Of a stretch of 64,000 bases of DNA, positions 51,603 to 64,000 are shown piece after piece. A program made the translations under genes and the position numbers. Each line of letters opens with the position of its first letter. The first letter of the stretch is position 1. The stretch spans positions 25,892,550 through 25,956,549 of the forward strand of contig JAAONU010000001.1 in assembly GCA_012932295.1 (NCBI GenBank), written 5' to 3'. A model generated the notes under the pieces. That model searched no databases and was not told the DNA's origin. It saw only the letters and a list, made by a program, of their open reading frames with translations. The DNA is from Cyclina sinensis. Its lineage: Eukaryota > Mollusca > Bivalvia > Venerida > Veneridae.

Positions 51603-51612
51603 GTTGAATCAT
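51571..51612 (-). promoter_or_regulatory. Upstream ORF overlapping the CaMKII start codon
   Basis: An ATG at 51610-51612, 10 bases upstream of the CaMKII ATG and in a different frame, opens 13 codons (MIQHGRTKQFTEI) and stops at TAA 51571-51573, inside exon 1. Its context (T at -3) is weak while the main start is strong. If the transcript starts upstream of it, leaky scanning would set kinase translation. The peptide is very unlikely to have its own function. Confidence 0.5.
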
Positions 51613-51720
51613 AAATGGCCTTCTCGCACTATCTCGTCATTTCTCGTGTCAAAAACGAGATCGATAAAACACGTGGTAATGTTTACAAACAAGCTTTGAC
51701 AACTTGGCGCTGCCGATGGT
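51603..51720 (-). promoter_or_regulatory. Probable CaMKII 5' UTR / proximal promoter segment
   Basis: The sequence directly upstream of the start codon has more CpG than its surroundings. It contains an E-box palindrome CACGTG at 51670-51675 and a small hairpin-forming repeat, TCTCGT at 51642-51647 with ACGAGA at 51655-51660. No clear TATA box or initiator was found, so the transcription start site cannot be placed. Non-coding 5' exons further to the right remain possible. Confidence 0.35.
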
Positions 51721-53597
51721 GTCTTCAGTTTATTTATTATCAGTTAAATAAACATTTAACAGATTAACAATTTAGCTCTTACTCGATATTTCCTTACACA
51801 TTCTTTAGCTCCATAAGAACAATGTAACATGTTTTACCCTGTGACAAGCCAGGGCCTTAATTGAGACAAGCCAAGCCTAATCAAAGTACTGAAGGTGCTA
51901 AACACTTGTTTATAGTTAGTATTCAAACTCGATGCTAACCAAACATCATTGAAAAGAGAAAAGTGTAAACTGTTTATAAAACCAAATAACCGATAAGGAA
52001 ATGTTCCAATCAGCAAATAAAGCATTATAGTGATATGCATTATACTTGGCTTCATTTGTGTATACGTAGAGATCTCTATCTTTGTTACTCAATTTTGATT
52101 TTATGTTTATTATCTGAATCTAGTCTGTACTGCTTCGGTTTCTAGAAAAAGCTGTCGATAATTACTTAAATTAAGGTCGAGTCACAGTTTGTTCAGTATT
52201 TATATAGACACTGGGAACTTTTGGCTGGACTTGAGATCCTTTCTCACCGGCCCTAATTTTACAGAAATAGATGTGACTCCAACATTAAAGTTACATGAAA
52301 TTTAAAGATGATGAAAATAAAAACAGTATGTGAAACCTTGAGTCTGTTTCCTACATTATATAGCCCTAAGACACTGACAATGATGCGCGCTTTAAGCATT
52401 AAACATGACGTTTTTTCTTTAAAATTGCTGTTGTTCTAGGGTTAATATCCTTTTTAAACAACACTCATAGACTAGTTGTGTGCACAAGTTTGTCCCGTAA
52501 TGCCACAGGTAGATGATGCTCCTGTCCCCTTGAGATAGATTTAGAAAAGTTTATAGAAACTAAGTTAAATCGTGCACTTGGAGTTTCGTAAACGCTTTTG
52601 CAAACATATCGTTGGTCGGTATATCTGTGCATACTAAACCGTAAACATTGCTGAGGCTTGCATTGGTCAAAATAGTATCGGCTTAAACAACTGTTCTTTT
52701 AAAATAACGTTCAGTGTGCGATGTTGGCATCACGTTACACACCTGTATTTACACTTTGTGCACCCATCCGTCGGTAAGTTTCTCATTTCTGAACACACGT
52801 CCTTTTTCTTTACCTTTTCAGTTAGATTCTAGATACTATATACAGCGAGCATGTAATTACATTACTCAGTGTTTGAAATTATGCACCGTGTTTTGCGTCC
52901 AATTTTCCTAGTCACAAAACCTGGAGAAAATTGTTAACACTAGTGTCACAACTTCAAGTCTATTTCTGATCAGAAATGTGTAAATGCTACACGATTACTT
53001 CTATAGCTAAATGTGATCGAGTTGTATAGTTTTCTAAACGACTGCAGTTGGTCTTTTAAAGTGTTTGTTAACTATTCAAGCGGAGTTTTTTCCACATTGT
53101 ACTGTCGTAACAACATACAAAATAAGGAGATAAACTATAGGTTTGAATATTATTTCCTTCATACACACATAAAATGCTGGCAATGAAAGTTATGAATCTG
53201 TGTAATTGATGCGTAGAAGGTTTACACAACCAAAGCACAGGAGTACTATTAGAAGCGAAAGTTAAAATGTGTGAAGATTGTTCTTTGTCACTGCAACCAT
53301 GTGCTTAGAATCATATCAATTCATTCAATTGTTTTTTAGATATGCTCCAGAAAAGCATAATTTCAACATAAAAGTAATGGAGATAATCAAAAATGAACCA
53401 AAGTAGAGTCATTGTTCGGACTTCCTTGTCACTTAAGTATGATCATTGTTTAAAGTATAAACTAAATCCCTGAATTTTATTCTGAGTTGTGACGTACGGA
53501 TGTGACGGGAGACACTATGGTCATTTGAGACTCTAATAAGAGCATCGCACACGGTGCCAACGCTCATATGCTAAGAGCAACGACTTCATAAAATTGA
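51721..53597. other. Upstream intergenic sequence
   Basis: AT-rich sequence upstream of CaMKII. It could hold distal promoter or non-coding 5' exons, but no splice-linked coding signal was seen. Confidence 0.4.
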
Positions 53598-55902
53598 TTA
53601 GAAGCGAAAGCTTCTAAAGCTGCACACCAGAGTTTCTAGTTACAATCACATGGCCGCCTCTTATCCATACATTCGCGTTGAAAAGTAGTACCACAGGTTG
53701 TATGAGTTTTCATTGAAATTTTGATAAAAGTGCTTTGATATTGCAGAATTCTGTTGATATAAAAAGCATGAGGTAAAATTTCATTTTTTTGGCAAATCAA
53801 ACTGTAAAACTAACAAGTTATTAATTTAGTATTAGTATTTATACAAAAGTTTAATTATTTTCCATGTGGAAAAGGAACGTTGATCATTTAGTAATGTACC
53901 TTGTGGTACAGATGTGCCTTGTCCCCAGTAGCAAGTATACTGTCCCCAGTATCAAGTATGCCAAGAATGAGTACAATATTTTTGATAGTTTTCAAAATTT
54001 TCTATATCAATAACCAATTTCGACAAAAATTTCGAGTTGAAATGGGACAGAACTCTAGAAACAACGTTCAGAGTAATCCCCCTTGTTTTACAACTGTGCC
54101 CTGTACTATTAAGCAAATATTCCAAGTTTCATATTGATACCTTTGACAGATTTGAAATCATTCCACTTAATAACCAGTTTTGACAAAAATTCTAAGTTAA
54201 AAAGGGGCTTAACTGCAAAAATATGTTGCAGAATAATGACCATTGTCTTACAAATGCACCTTTTCATTATACGCAAGCATTCCATTTTCTGGTGATACGT
54301 TTAAGTGTTTCAGTAACGGGGTACATCAAAGTTTTTGCAAGGCAACGAAGACGACCTAGCGATTACAACAGCTCGAGCTTTTCTTCGAAACATATAAAAT
54401 AAAAATAGGAGAAATACCTTGGTGATCTCTATTAAACTGAAATACTTGGCAATTGCTTATATCCAAGTCAAGAGCAACACAGAAATCAATTATATATTTA
54501 TGTAAGTAAACTGTTCATAAAAAAGTAACAAAATCATGTGAGCAAATAAGATGTGAAAACATTAGATAAATAACATGAAATGTATAAAAATAATACTGCA
54601 AATATGTATTGCGTCCTCAAATGCAATCATACTGACAACACGGAAGTTAACAGAAACTAATTTCTGGACTTCATGACCATGTTCAAAACATTCAATCACT
54701 GCTGTTTTACTAGATGTAATTTGGATATCAATCTACTCAGATTTGTCCTAGACCTACATAATGACTATGTACAATAACCTCATGTGACATGTTTATAATG
54801 TGACATACACATCCTACCTTACATGAAATAAACTTTCATAAAGAGTCATATTCTATCAGATACTTAAAAAACTTTTTAAAAGGTATTAATAGTTTCAGAC
54901 TGGATTTTATCTTTTGTATAGGAAACGTGGCATGGAATTAATTTAAGACAAAACATGGTCATGATGAAACCCCATACGTTTTCATTGAAATGTTTTAATC
55001 CTTACATTCTTCATGACCAATATATTTTGAGATAAGTGCTTATCAATAATAACTGAAGGTGTTTCAAGAAAAAACATTAAAATATACATTATTATATACA
55101 TTATAAACAAGTAAAAGGTTATCAAAAAATAGGGATTGGAACGAATTCTGAAATAAATATTCGAATATTTGGTTTACCTTACCGGAAAATATTCGAATTT
55201 TCGAATGTTCCATCAGTTATCCGAATTATTTTTTGTGAAAAAAAAACAATATGTTCCGTTCTTTGAAACGTGAATTATCGCCATAAATACGGACAGTTGA
55301 TAATATAGCAAGTGTTGTTAGTTCTTTTCGGTCAAGATTCGGGAAAACAGATAAATATATTGCCATTTTTAATTTAATCAACATGCAAACTAAAAGCAAG
55401 GATGTTAAAATATTTTAAGCACATTTATTAGTGGAAAATATTTGATTATTCTGATTGATTTGAAAACAAAACAACAAAATAGTATTATCAACATAGTCAA
55501 AAGCGTGAGGCGATTGGTTGTTCGTGTACGTTTTCCTGTTTACGTTTTCTCATTACACGCATTCGGAATACCTCACCGATTAGCAAAGCGCCGAAAAGTT
55601 GCGATTGTTTCAATGCGTGGTAAATTTTATGAATGAAACTTTTGCGGATGAATGCTAAATTAATAACTTGTTCGTTTTACAGCTTGATTTGCCAATAAAA
55701 AATTGAAATGATACCTCATGCTTTCGAAATCAACAGAATTCTGCATTATCAAACCACTTTTTGTCAAAATTACAATGAAAACTCATACAACCTGTGGTAT
55801 TATTTTTCAACGCGAATGTATATGGATAGGAGGCGGCCATGTGATTGTAACTAGAAAATCTTGTGTGCAGCTCTAAAAGCGAAAAGAAGCTTTCGCTTCT
55901 AA
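53598..55902. mobile_element. 2.3-kb foldback element with long terminal inverted repeats
   Basis: The left arm (about 53598-53825) and right arm (about 55665-55902) are inverted copies. Shared words include TTAGAAGCGAAAGCTTCT, CTAGTTACAATCACATGGCC, TTCGCGTTGAAAA and CATACAACCTGTGGTA with its complement. The termini themselves contain the palindrome AGAAGCGAAAGCTTCT. The interior has two diverged ~130-bp units with TTTGACAAAAATTCTAAGTT (around 53990-54220) and a TATTCGAAT-rich stretch (55140-55225). No transposase recognised. Confidence 0.8.
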
Positions 55903-58665
55903 AAAGCAGCGAGCTGCTAGAAATAAATGCGGGAAATTACATCCGAAATAACGATCTAAATTCAGGGTGAACATTTCACACAATAATAACAGTTGATAGT
56001 GTGATAACGAATAAATTTGAAAGGTAGAAGATAAACGGGAGTCTTTTTTTCAACATCATCTTGTTCAGTGAGTAAAGAGCTTCTAGAGAGTACGATTAAT
56101 CTTATTGAATGTATTCACTTTAATTTTTTACAATATAAAGCATGCATCCCTACATGGTATTTAGGTGTGTGTGAGTGCAGGTGGGGGGGGGGGGGGGGGG
56201 TGGCGGGGTTTGGGGGGTTGCTAAATTCATCTAAAATTGCGATACACGCCTGTTGTGTAGATAAAATCCGCATGCCCTCTGGATAAGTACACACTTTTCA
56301 CCAAGTACAGATATAAATTTACTTACAAGACAAATTATTCTACAAAATGTAAAACTAGATCACATATTAACCAGAATGTTTCTTGAAAACTGAAGGGGGT
56401 GGGCTTGTTTACTAAATGAAAGGACATGGGCAGGATAAGAAGCGGGGTAAACATAAAACGTACTTACTTTTTACAATAAGTGTAAGCGAGTTGTCTACCT
56501 TACGTCTTATTGTACTGTTGTAGAACCAAAATGTTCAGAAAAAGTACTGATTGTAGTTACATATTTTCCCAATAATGATAAATCGTGAGTAGTTTGTTCA
56601 CATGGTCCATCATAACTCAAGGGAGGTTTTCATGTCACATTTGCTCAAAATGGCAGAACCTACTGTGTGTTTGTTTATTATCATCATCATTAATTTATTA
56701 TTTTGTTTTAACGAAAGGGACAACAATAAAAATTGGTAAGAAGCGGGTTTTCTTATCAACCTATAACTGTTTGAATATGTCTATTTGATAGCCCCATGCA
56801 TAGGCTAAAATTTAGTTTTAGAATTCTAGGGAAAGACTGGAAAAGTTATTGAAGGGACAAAGTGACATGTCGAGCTTTTTTTCTTTTCATTTTCTTTTTT
56901 TCATTTTCTTTTTTTTTTGAGCCAGCTTTTCTTTGTTATTTAAACGTCAATGTCCTATCCTCGAGGAACATTTCATTGTTTTAGAATAGTCTTATCGCCG
57001 ATTTTTCCTATCCAATTAAATACCCATGTAAAGGCGATTTCATGTCACAACGGCCTCCTGCATTTTGTAGAGAAAGAGATGCCCTTCCAACCTCTTTGTA
57101 TTATGTGGAGAGTGCAATATTCTCAAAGAAATTACATAATTTTATATACCTAATTTACTGCTTTTAGCCCCATGGGACAAAAGGTGTTTATAATATGTTT
57201 TGCAACACTATGGTGTTCGGTGTCCGCCGCAAGTCGTCAACATCTTATCTTAAAATATATATTTGGATATGTTTTATTTATTCATTTGTTTCGGTCACTT
57301 TCATTTATTAATAAAGACATCAGCATTAATATAACACCAAATTTCATGTAAATAACTAGTCTAACACTTCTTTGAACTGAAAGCAGCCCGCGTACTGGGT
57401 GGCCTATAACTTTTACAGACCGTACTGTTTTAGCCACCTATCTGTACTTTGAGATGCTGCCCAAATTACTGTTTGACCGTCATAGCTTTTTTTGTCAATG
57501 TGCAGCAAAGTTATTTCTGCCTGCTTGTGAAGCTAAGATAACGCAACTTCCAGATCCCGAGTTGACTTATATCTTGGAAGTGCCCTCTCCAGAAACATCC
57601 TTTCATAATAGATTGTACTATTTTCACGGATATCAATGTTGCTGCATGTTTTAAAAAATATACTTAAAACAAAGTTTGCTCTTTTAACTAGATTATAATA
57701 TCAGCCATTTGTAAATAGAAGAGGACTAAATTACACAAACAGTTTCAACTTTTCCGCTGATATATAACTTGCCCGAACCTTAAGGGAAGGATCGACTGAA
57801 TTTCCTTCGGGTTTGGGGTTAGATAACAAGGTTAGCTTATCAGTTAAAGAAGGCCTGGCACGTGGCCACCAGTATTAGTTAGGTAATCCTCCATTTACAC
57901 AACTTTCACACAGAAAGGTGAAAACATAAACGGTATGATCTGTCTCGTGGAGTTTAAATAACGATGAAAACTTGACCCAAAAACTCAGCCCGAATAATCT
58001 CTTCAGATCTGCTTAACTTCTTTTGATCTGTTTCTATCATTCTGAATCTGATGAGCCGATTACAGTTCACAAATGGGCTAACAAACAGACATTCAAATAA
58101 TAATAGCACAGTGTTGGGGATAGTTGCAGGTGGCCTACATTTTTTGCGTATACATTTTTTCAAAGCATGCTGATGAACCTCTCTTACGCTTCTTTTTAAA
58201 GAAGCTTACTTGTTGCTGAGTCTTCTGGTAAAAACACCCGATTTCAACCATTTTGAGCAAATGTACCTAAAACCTTGAGTTTCATCTTTTTTCTATTGTA
58301 TGTAAAATCTCAAGTATAAAATAGGATCACTTTTTTCAGACCATCACTAAAAATTAAAGGCATCCTCAGGAAGATTCAAGACATTACACTCAGACCCTTG
58401 AAGACTTCTACCAAACAAAAATACCACTAATAGAGTGAAAATGGTTACTGTGAACAATCTCAAAATCCAGCGAATCTATTTCTAATTTCTTTTTTTGACG
58501 TATATATTTACAGATTGTAGAAATAAGAATTCAATGAACAGAGCATGGTCTGCTTTAAGTGTATTACTTAAGACATGTAACAGCATTGATATCCGTGGAA
58601 ATAGTCTTATCTAAAACAGTCTAAGATTTATGAAAGGGTGTTTTATTGAGACTACTATTTCCAAG
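55903..58665. other. Upstream intergenic sequence with a poly-G tract
   Basis: AT-rich. An 18-base G run at 56183-56200 is followed by further G blocks to about 56218. Short reading frames here show no homology I recognise. Confidence 0.4.
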
Positions 58666-58859
58666 ACACCAAACAAGCAGACAGAATGGACATTGATGAC
58701 ACCAAACAAGCAGACAGAATGGACATTGATGCAAACAAGCAGACAGAATGGACATTGATGACACCAAACAAGCAGACAGAATGGACATTGATGACACCAA
58801 ACAAGCAGACAGAATGGGCATTGATGACACCAAACAAGCAGACAGAATGGACATTGATG
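58666..58859. repeat. Six-unit 33-bp minisatellite
   Basis: Units ACACCAAACAAGCAGACAGA + ATGGACATTGATG start at 58666, 58699, about 58732 (shortened by 5 bp), 58761, 58794 and 58827. Because 33 is divisible by three, all frames stay open over parts of it; the resulting repetitive peptides are not considered genes. Confidence 0.93.
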
Positions 58860-61800
58860 CAGTTGTAACAAAAACTTTGAATGTTGTTTCTTAGCAACAG
58901 GTGCTATACTTTACACTTACTGAAAATAGAGGACATTTCCTTATTAAGCGATAACAGTAACGATTGTTCCGATTGCAGAAAATATTTCATCGTCAGATAC
59001 CCACGGTACCTAAATCCACAAGGCCGATAAATGGAGAATAACGTGAAGGGTCGGAAGTGGGAATCCGACGAAGAAAGTATTTTTATTATTAGCATCAGGT
59101 ACTATGCCATTCAAGGCAGCATTTCAAAGTACAGTTAGTAGATGGATAAAACAAGTCAGACGTGTAACAGTTACACGCCACGGAGTACAAAGGCTGCTGC
59201 AAGAAGTTTATTGTTCTGTTAGTGCTTATGCTTTATATGTAAATTGAAGTGACTAAAATAAATGAATAAATAAAATACAAATAAAAATGTTACTGACTTA
59301 AGAAGGACACCGGGTACCAAACACAATGGTTTTGTAAAACACAACACAAACACTTTTTGCACGACAGGGCTAACAGCGTATATAAGGTACATAAAAATAC
59401 TTACCTAACAAGTTTACAACAGGCAAAAACTGAACTTGCGATTACCAAAACCAAGAATAGAGATTTTTAAGAAAATGTTTTGAATATTCTGGAACTAAAA
59501 ACTGGAATTCTTTTCCAGATGAAATCCACCAGGCTGAAACTCTCTCTATCTTTAAAAGTAAATACATTGCGTACTGGGAAATGCCTTTATCTATCTCAGA
59601 TATATGAATATTTCTTAACACTTATAATCATGTCAAGTTGTACCATGTTTCATACTATACTATTCTATTCAGAGTTTAAATTTTACTCATTCTTTCCTGT
59701 ATGTGTTAATCTCTGTTAATTTTTTTTCTAGAATTGCTAAAATGATTTCTGATCATATTGTTCTAAAAATTGTGATTATGTATAGAAGAGGCTCACAGGA
59801 AAGATTGGACGTGTGGCCTTTCAAAATGAAGTCGTTATTGCAATTATTATTATTAAAATTATTTTTTCATTGGCTGACTAACTCATGGGAACGAGATAGT
59901 TATGTAGTGGGAACGTGGGGAATTTGTTCTAGTAGGTATTTTCTAAACGGGAAGTTGATCAATTGTATAAAACTAGACGTTCCTTTCTCTTTCCTTGGTA
60001 GAAAAACTTACTGACATGACAAGCGTTGTGTCTGAATTTATGTTAAACAAAGAGAAGAGATATCTCTAAAAATATATATACCGCGTTTTTTTTTAAGTTT
60101 TCACCACAGTTACATAGTTTAAATAAAAAACACTTTTCGAAGATGCACTTGAAACCTGTTTCGTGCCGAACGTATACAAATATCTGTACAATACACCGAT
60201 ACATGTAGTTGTAAAACACATTCTCCGTTACTTTATTTTCAATCAATACCGTATATCTTTTGAAAATATATTTCTTGCCCATAACTCCTCTAAAATATTG
60301 TTTACTTTATTTTATTTTTGTCGCTATAGCAATGTTGATGAACACTGTACCAAAGAAATAAACTGCTAATAACGACTTGCAAGCTTTTGTAGTTTCATTA
60401 TCACTCCGGATATATGCAAATGAAAATTCCTTATAACTTCAAGCATGATGGCTACTTAATTAAAAATCTATTCTTCACTCGGGAAGAGAACAAGAACATG
60501 CAAGAACATTAAGTCAGAAAAAGAGAATTCATTAAACTACACGCAGGAATTTAACTATGAGGTAATTTTTTTTCCCTCATTTCTGGCATACATTTTTTCC
60601 TTAACTGCATTCCACTTTTATTCAGTAACAAATTGAAAAAAAACTATTTGCAGGTTTATTAATTATAGAAATAAAAACAGTTGTATGAGTAATGTCAATT
60701 TGAGAGTATATTTGAGAAGAAGCTTCGAAATCAATCAGTTTTGATTTTGAAAGTTAAGTGTTGCTACCTGACAGACATACTGATTTTGTTCTTCGCGTTT
60801 TCAACTCTGCCAGTGGCATTTGTGCTTTTTCGTGCTCTACTTTTATTTTTTTGAGACACTGCGCTGCATTGGCGTGTCTGTTTTAGAGATATAAAATTCT
60901 TCTGAATTTCCAAACCATGACTACCCAGTACTAAAGGGAAGCTTCTTGCAATATGTAGATAGGCTCTTAGATGTCGTGTTGCTCCGAACCTCTATTATTT
61001 TCATGGAACACAGAAGACTTGTAACGCAGTTTATTTGTTTGTCACTTAATGCTACTGTATCTATCCTAACTAAGCTGTCAAAGTATGACTGAGTTCAGCT
61101 TCGTGAACAATCTACAGTTGGCTGATTGTTTGCCTCGAATCGATGTCGTCTTTTTTATTGTTTTAAGTTTAGCAGAATATGGTTTTCCTTAGGTTATATG
61201 AGATGTTCAGGATATTAAACCAGCTGTTCTCTTCTATATACTGAAATGAGGCATATAATAATCAAGCAGTCCACCTGCTCCTCCACCGTTTCATGTCACC
61301 TTAATCTCTCTGAAGGAGTTTGAAAATTGATGGACAAGGTGTTTGAATATTACATGGTTGATATATTAATTATAATCCAATGATAGGAAAAATATATGAT
61401 TTCTTGTTTTTCCGTCAGCTACCGATTCTTTGTGTCGGTTCCATATCTATGTTAGTACTTTAGGGATTAAAAATATTAAATATAGTCACAAGATGGAAAG
61501 AAGGTTACTACTCTTGGTCCAAGGAAAAAATGGAAATTGCATTGTTTACTAAGACAAACCATAAATTCTTCTGATACTTAAATATAAATACTAGCAATCT
61601 AAGTAAAGTGACAAAACATAGGTAGAGTATGACAGGTCTGGTTATTTCTGTCACCTATCAGAATTAATCTCAAAGTTTTATTTCCAAATGGTAATGTTTA
61701 TGGCATGCATTACGTATCCAAGTGTCTAGAAAAGGGACTAGATAACAATAAACTTTAGTTTGATGTCACAAATCAACAGATTCACGTGATTCCCCATCGT

Positions 61801-64000
61801 GATGTAGTCTTAACAAGAAGTATACATTTTTTTAAAAAACCTGGTCGACGTAGGTAACATTGTAGGAATTACTTATTTAAACTATTTATCAGTAAAAATG
61901 GCTGACTGAAAAAAAAAAGTTTAATTGATTACGTTCTGCTTCGAAGAGTAGGTAGCCACAATTCTGTACTATCGTAACCCTACAGAATTAATCGAGTGTC
62001 CAATCTGACTGAGGTACATTATCTAACTATCCATTTTGAATAATTCGGATTTCCAGTATTGTTATTTATATCCCAGCCATCTTATGACGCGTCTTTATGG
62101 TTTACCTGTACACACGCCGTGTTAATATTAAGTGTGTAAAATTTCTATAGCATGTTAAATCATTTTGAATATTTTGAAAATATTTTGTGTTTCTTAAAGG
62201 TCATGTGACACGACTATAGCAACTTTGTCTATTCAAAATAATCATAATGTACTGATTAAAATGGTTTAATTGCAAAATTAAGAAAATAATGCTTTTGATA
62301 AGAAAAAACGTGTTTTTGATGATCGGCTGTTTCCGTTTCGACATCGGTAGTTTCCGCCGCAATTTTTGGCTGTGACGTAGATTTATCCCTACTGTACCAG
62401 GCAGTAGTGCAGAATTACATTGCTCATAACACATTCGTTTTTAAATGAAAAAATAACACTAAACCACAAGTACAATGAACAGGCACTTTTATAAAAATAA
62501 CATGCTATAAATTGTAAATTAAATAAAATAATGTGATTACTTCTCGATTTTTATAAGTGAATTCAAACTTTGTGCCGGGAGAACGGGTTGTAATTTCACC
62601 TTAATATATATTCCAATTTCTTCCATGTTGTGGTTCTATATAAAACTATTTCCTCCACGTTTTTACATGCTGCGTAACACTTCCTCAATTGATGTTTACG
62701 CCATAACCAAATTCTTTTTCATTTAAGTGTTATAAGAACTGAATTTAGGTGATCTAATGTGTTAACATTTGTTTCACTGGAATGGAAATTCACACTACAG
62801 TGTATTTTCACGTTGGGATATTGTTTGAAAAATAATTATATGGCATGCCCATCAAGTAGAAATTTGTGTCTGCTTATAAATTAATATCCAATGAAATGTC
62901 AAAGATCCATAAATCACGCCTTATATTGTGGGATTTATGCAAATTAACCTGCCCAAATGGGACCATTGTATATTCTGCATAGCTGTCAAAACAAAGCAAA
63001 TAACTTTTTTATGACCCAATCAATGATAAAGTTGAGACAAATAGCAAAAATTTATGGCAAGTGATCTTACAAATTGATTATATTACTTTTGATCAGTCAC
63101 ACTTGGGAAAACATTATGTAATAGCTTGTTCCAATTAACATGTCTGAATGGTTTTTAGTTAAGAAGCTTCCATGCAGATACATATTTTAATAAGATAATT
63201 AAATGTAATGGATCTATTGATGATGAAAATAAAAATCATTCGACTTCTAAATGTGAACAAATAATTAAAACAAAAAAACAACAAAAAAACAATGTGTTTG
63301 TGTTATGATTTTGACATAGTTTTTAAGGCTTCTTCATATTGTTTGTTATTTGATCATTATTGTTTTGTTTTCAAAAAAATGTAGAATGAATAAGCCAAAA
63401 AAAAGATATGCATTTTTAATGAAAAAAAAAATCATAGATCTAGTCAAAGATTATTTACTACAGGCAGAATATACCACAGACAATTGAGCAATGTTTTTTA
63501 TGGAAAAAAATCTCTCGATCTCTCGATCGGAGTTAATTAATCAAGTCTTCCAACAAACTGCATCGGATAAAAATAAGCATGTTCAAAACGTTTTTGGATC
63601 AGTTACTTGAAAAATATCTCTAAGTCTAGATATTTTCACTGATTTATCTTTTAATTCTATAACCCTGATCAGAGACATCAAATGTTTTATATGTCTCTGC
63701 CCTGATTAAACTAGCCTCTATATTATATTGCTCATTGGCTTCGTAATTCCATCAAAAGTTCAAATTATTTCTTTAAAAAATCTTCAATGTATATTCATGA
63801 TTTTAGCTTAACTTGTTCTATTTTGTTTTTTACTATATTCAGTCTACATTTTCACTTTCCATCATAATTTTAAAGTTTTTGTTAAGGATCGAGGCAGCTG
63901 TGTAAAGTGGCAAGAGATAAACGTGCGTCACTTCCGGTTTTGCTCGTGACAGGTGCGCGGGACCAAGTGCGTAAAATATGGATTTTAATTTGCTATAAAA
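58860..64000. other. Right-hand intergenic sequence
   Basis: About 5 kb of AT-rich sequence without a recognisable gene, RNA or complete element. The last 120 bases are more CpG-rich and carry ACTTCCGGT at 63930-63938, an ETS/GABP-type site, which might belong to a promoter continuing to the right. Confidence 0.35.

Noticed and set aside
58611..58897. Overlapping open frames on both strands with CPFCLLVW-type repeats
   Set aside because: All stem from the 33-bp minisatellite; openness in several frames at once shows it is an artefact.
59703..60014. 103-residue plus-strand open frame upstream of CaMKII
   Set aside because: Hydrophobic, low-complexity AT-rich translation with no recognisable motif; length is not unusual for such DNA.
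62190..62440. TTAAAGGTCATGTGACA as a TTAA-type MITE end
   Set aside because: The left end resembles a MITE terminus, but no inverted partner was found within a few hundred bases.

Overview
The window is eukaryotic nuclear DNA: AT-rich, almost entirely non-coding and packed with repeats. It most likely comes from a marine bivalve mollusc. That identification is inferred from many elements built from short inverted ends, a core of about 130-160 bp tandem units rich in TGACCTTGACC words, a GGAC-type microsatellite and a 3' hairpin. This is the layout described for bivalve 'pearl' elements and other Helentron-associated elements (HINEs). The species cannot be fixed from the sequence.

One protein-coding gene is supported. 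It is the 5' half of CaMKII (calcium/calmodulin-dependent protein kinase II) on the minus strand, with five coding exons at 51538-51602, 49224-49318, 29552-29611, 16442-16496 and 8860-8925. They join in frame to about 113 residues covering the N-terminus, glycine-rich loop, catalytic lysine, alpha-C helix, hinge and alpha-D region. All five donors read GTAAGT and all acceptors end in AG. The introns measure 2.2, 19.6, 13.1, 7.5 and at least 8.9 kb. The rest of the kinase (catalytic loop, DFG, autoregulatory segment, association domain) lies beyond the left edge.

Everything left of 51.6 kb is therefore CaMKII intron. Intron 5 (1-8859) holds several HINE-like elements, one with a broken AP-type endonuclease gene. 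Intron 4 holds a 157-bp tandem-array element and a tRNA-like relic. Intron 3 holds HINE copies, one carrying a TA-flanked MITE, and an 83/88-bp tandem array. Intron 2 is the richest. It has a TTAA-flanked MITE, a 45-bp array split by a TA-flanked element, and four TA-flanked elements that share a core but carry three unrelated kinds of termini; one of these is an insertion nest four levels deep. Intron 1 holds a 0.7-kb foldback. Upstream of the gene (51.6-64 kb) there is a 2.3-kb foldback element, a poly-G tract, a 33-bp minisatellite and otherwise plain AT-rich sequence with no recognised gene.

The most notable structures are the core-sharing, terminus-switching TA elements, the four-deep nest, the uniform orientation of all HINE-like copies (antisense to CaMKII), and perfect transcription-factor-like motifs (RFX X-box, DR1 and ERE-type nuclear receptor sites) spread by the repeats. 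Element boundaries for degenerate repeats are approximate; exon and TA/TTAA-element boundaries are given to the base.
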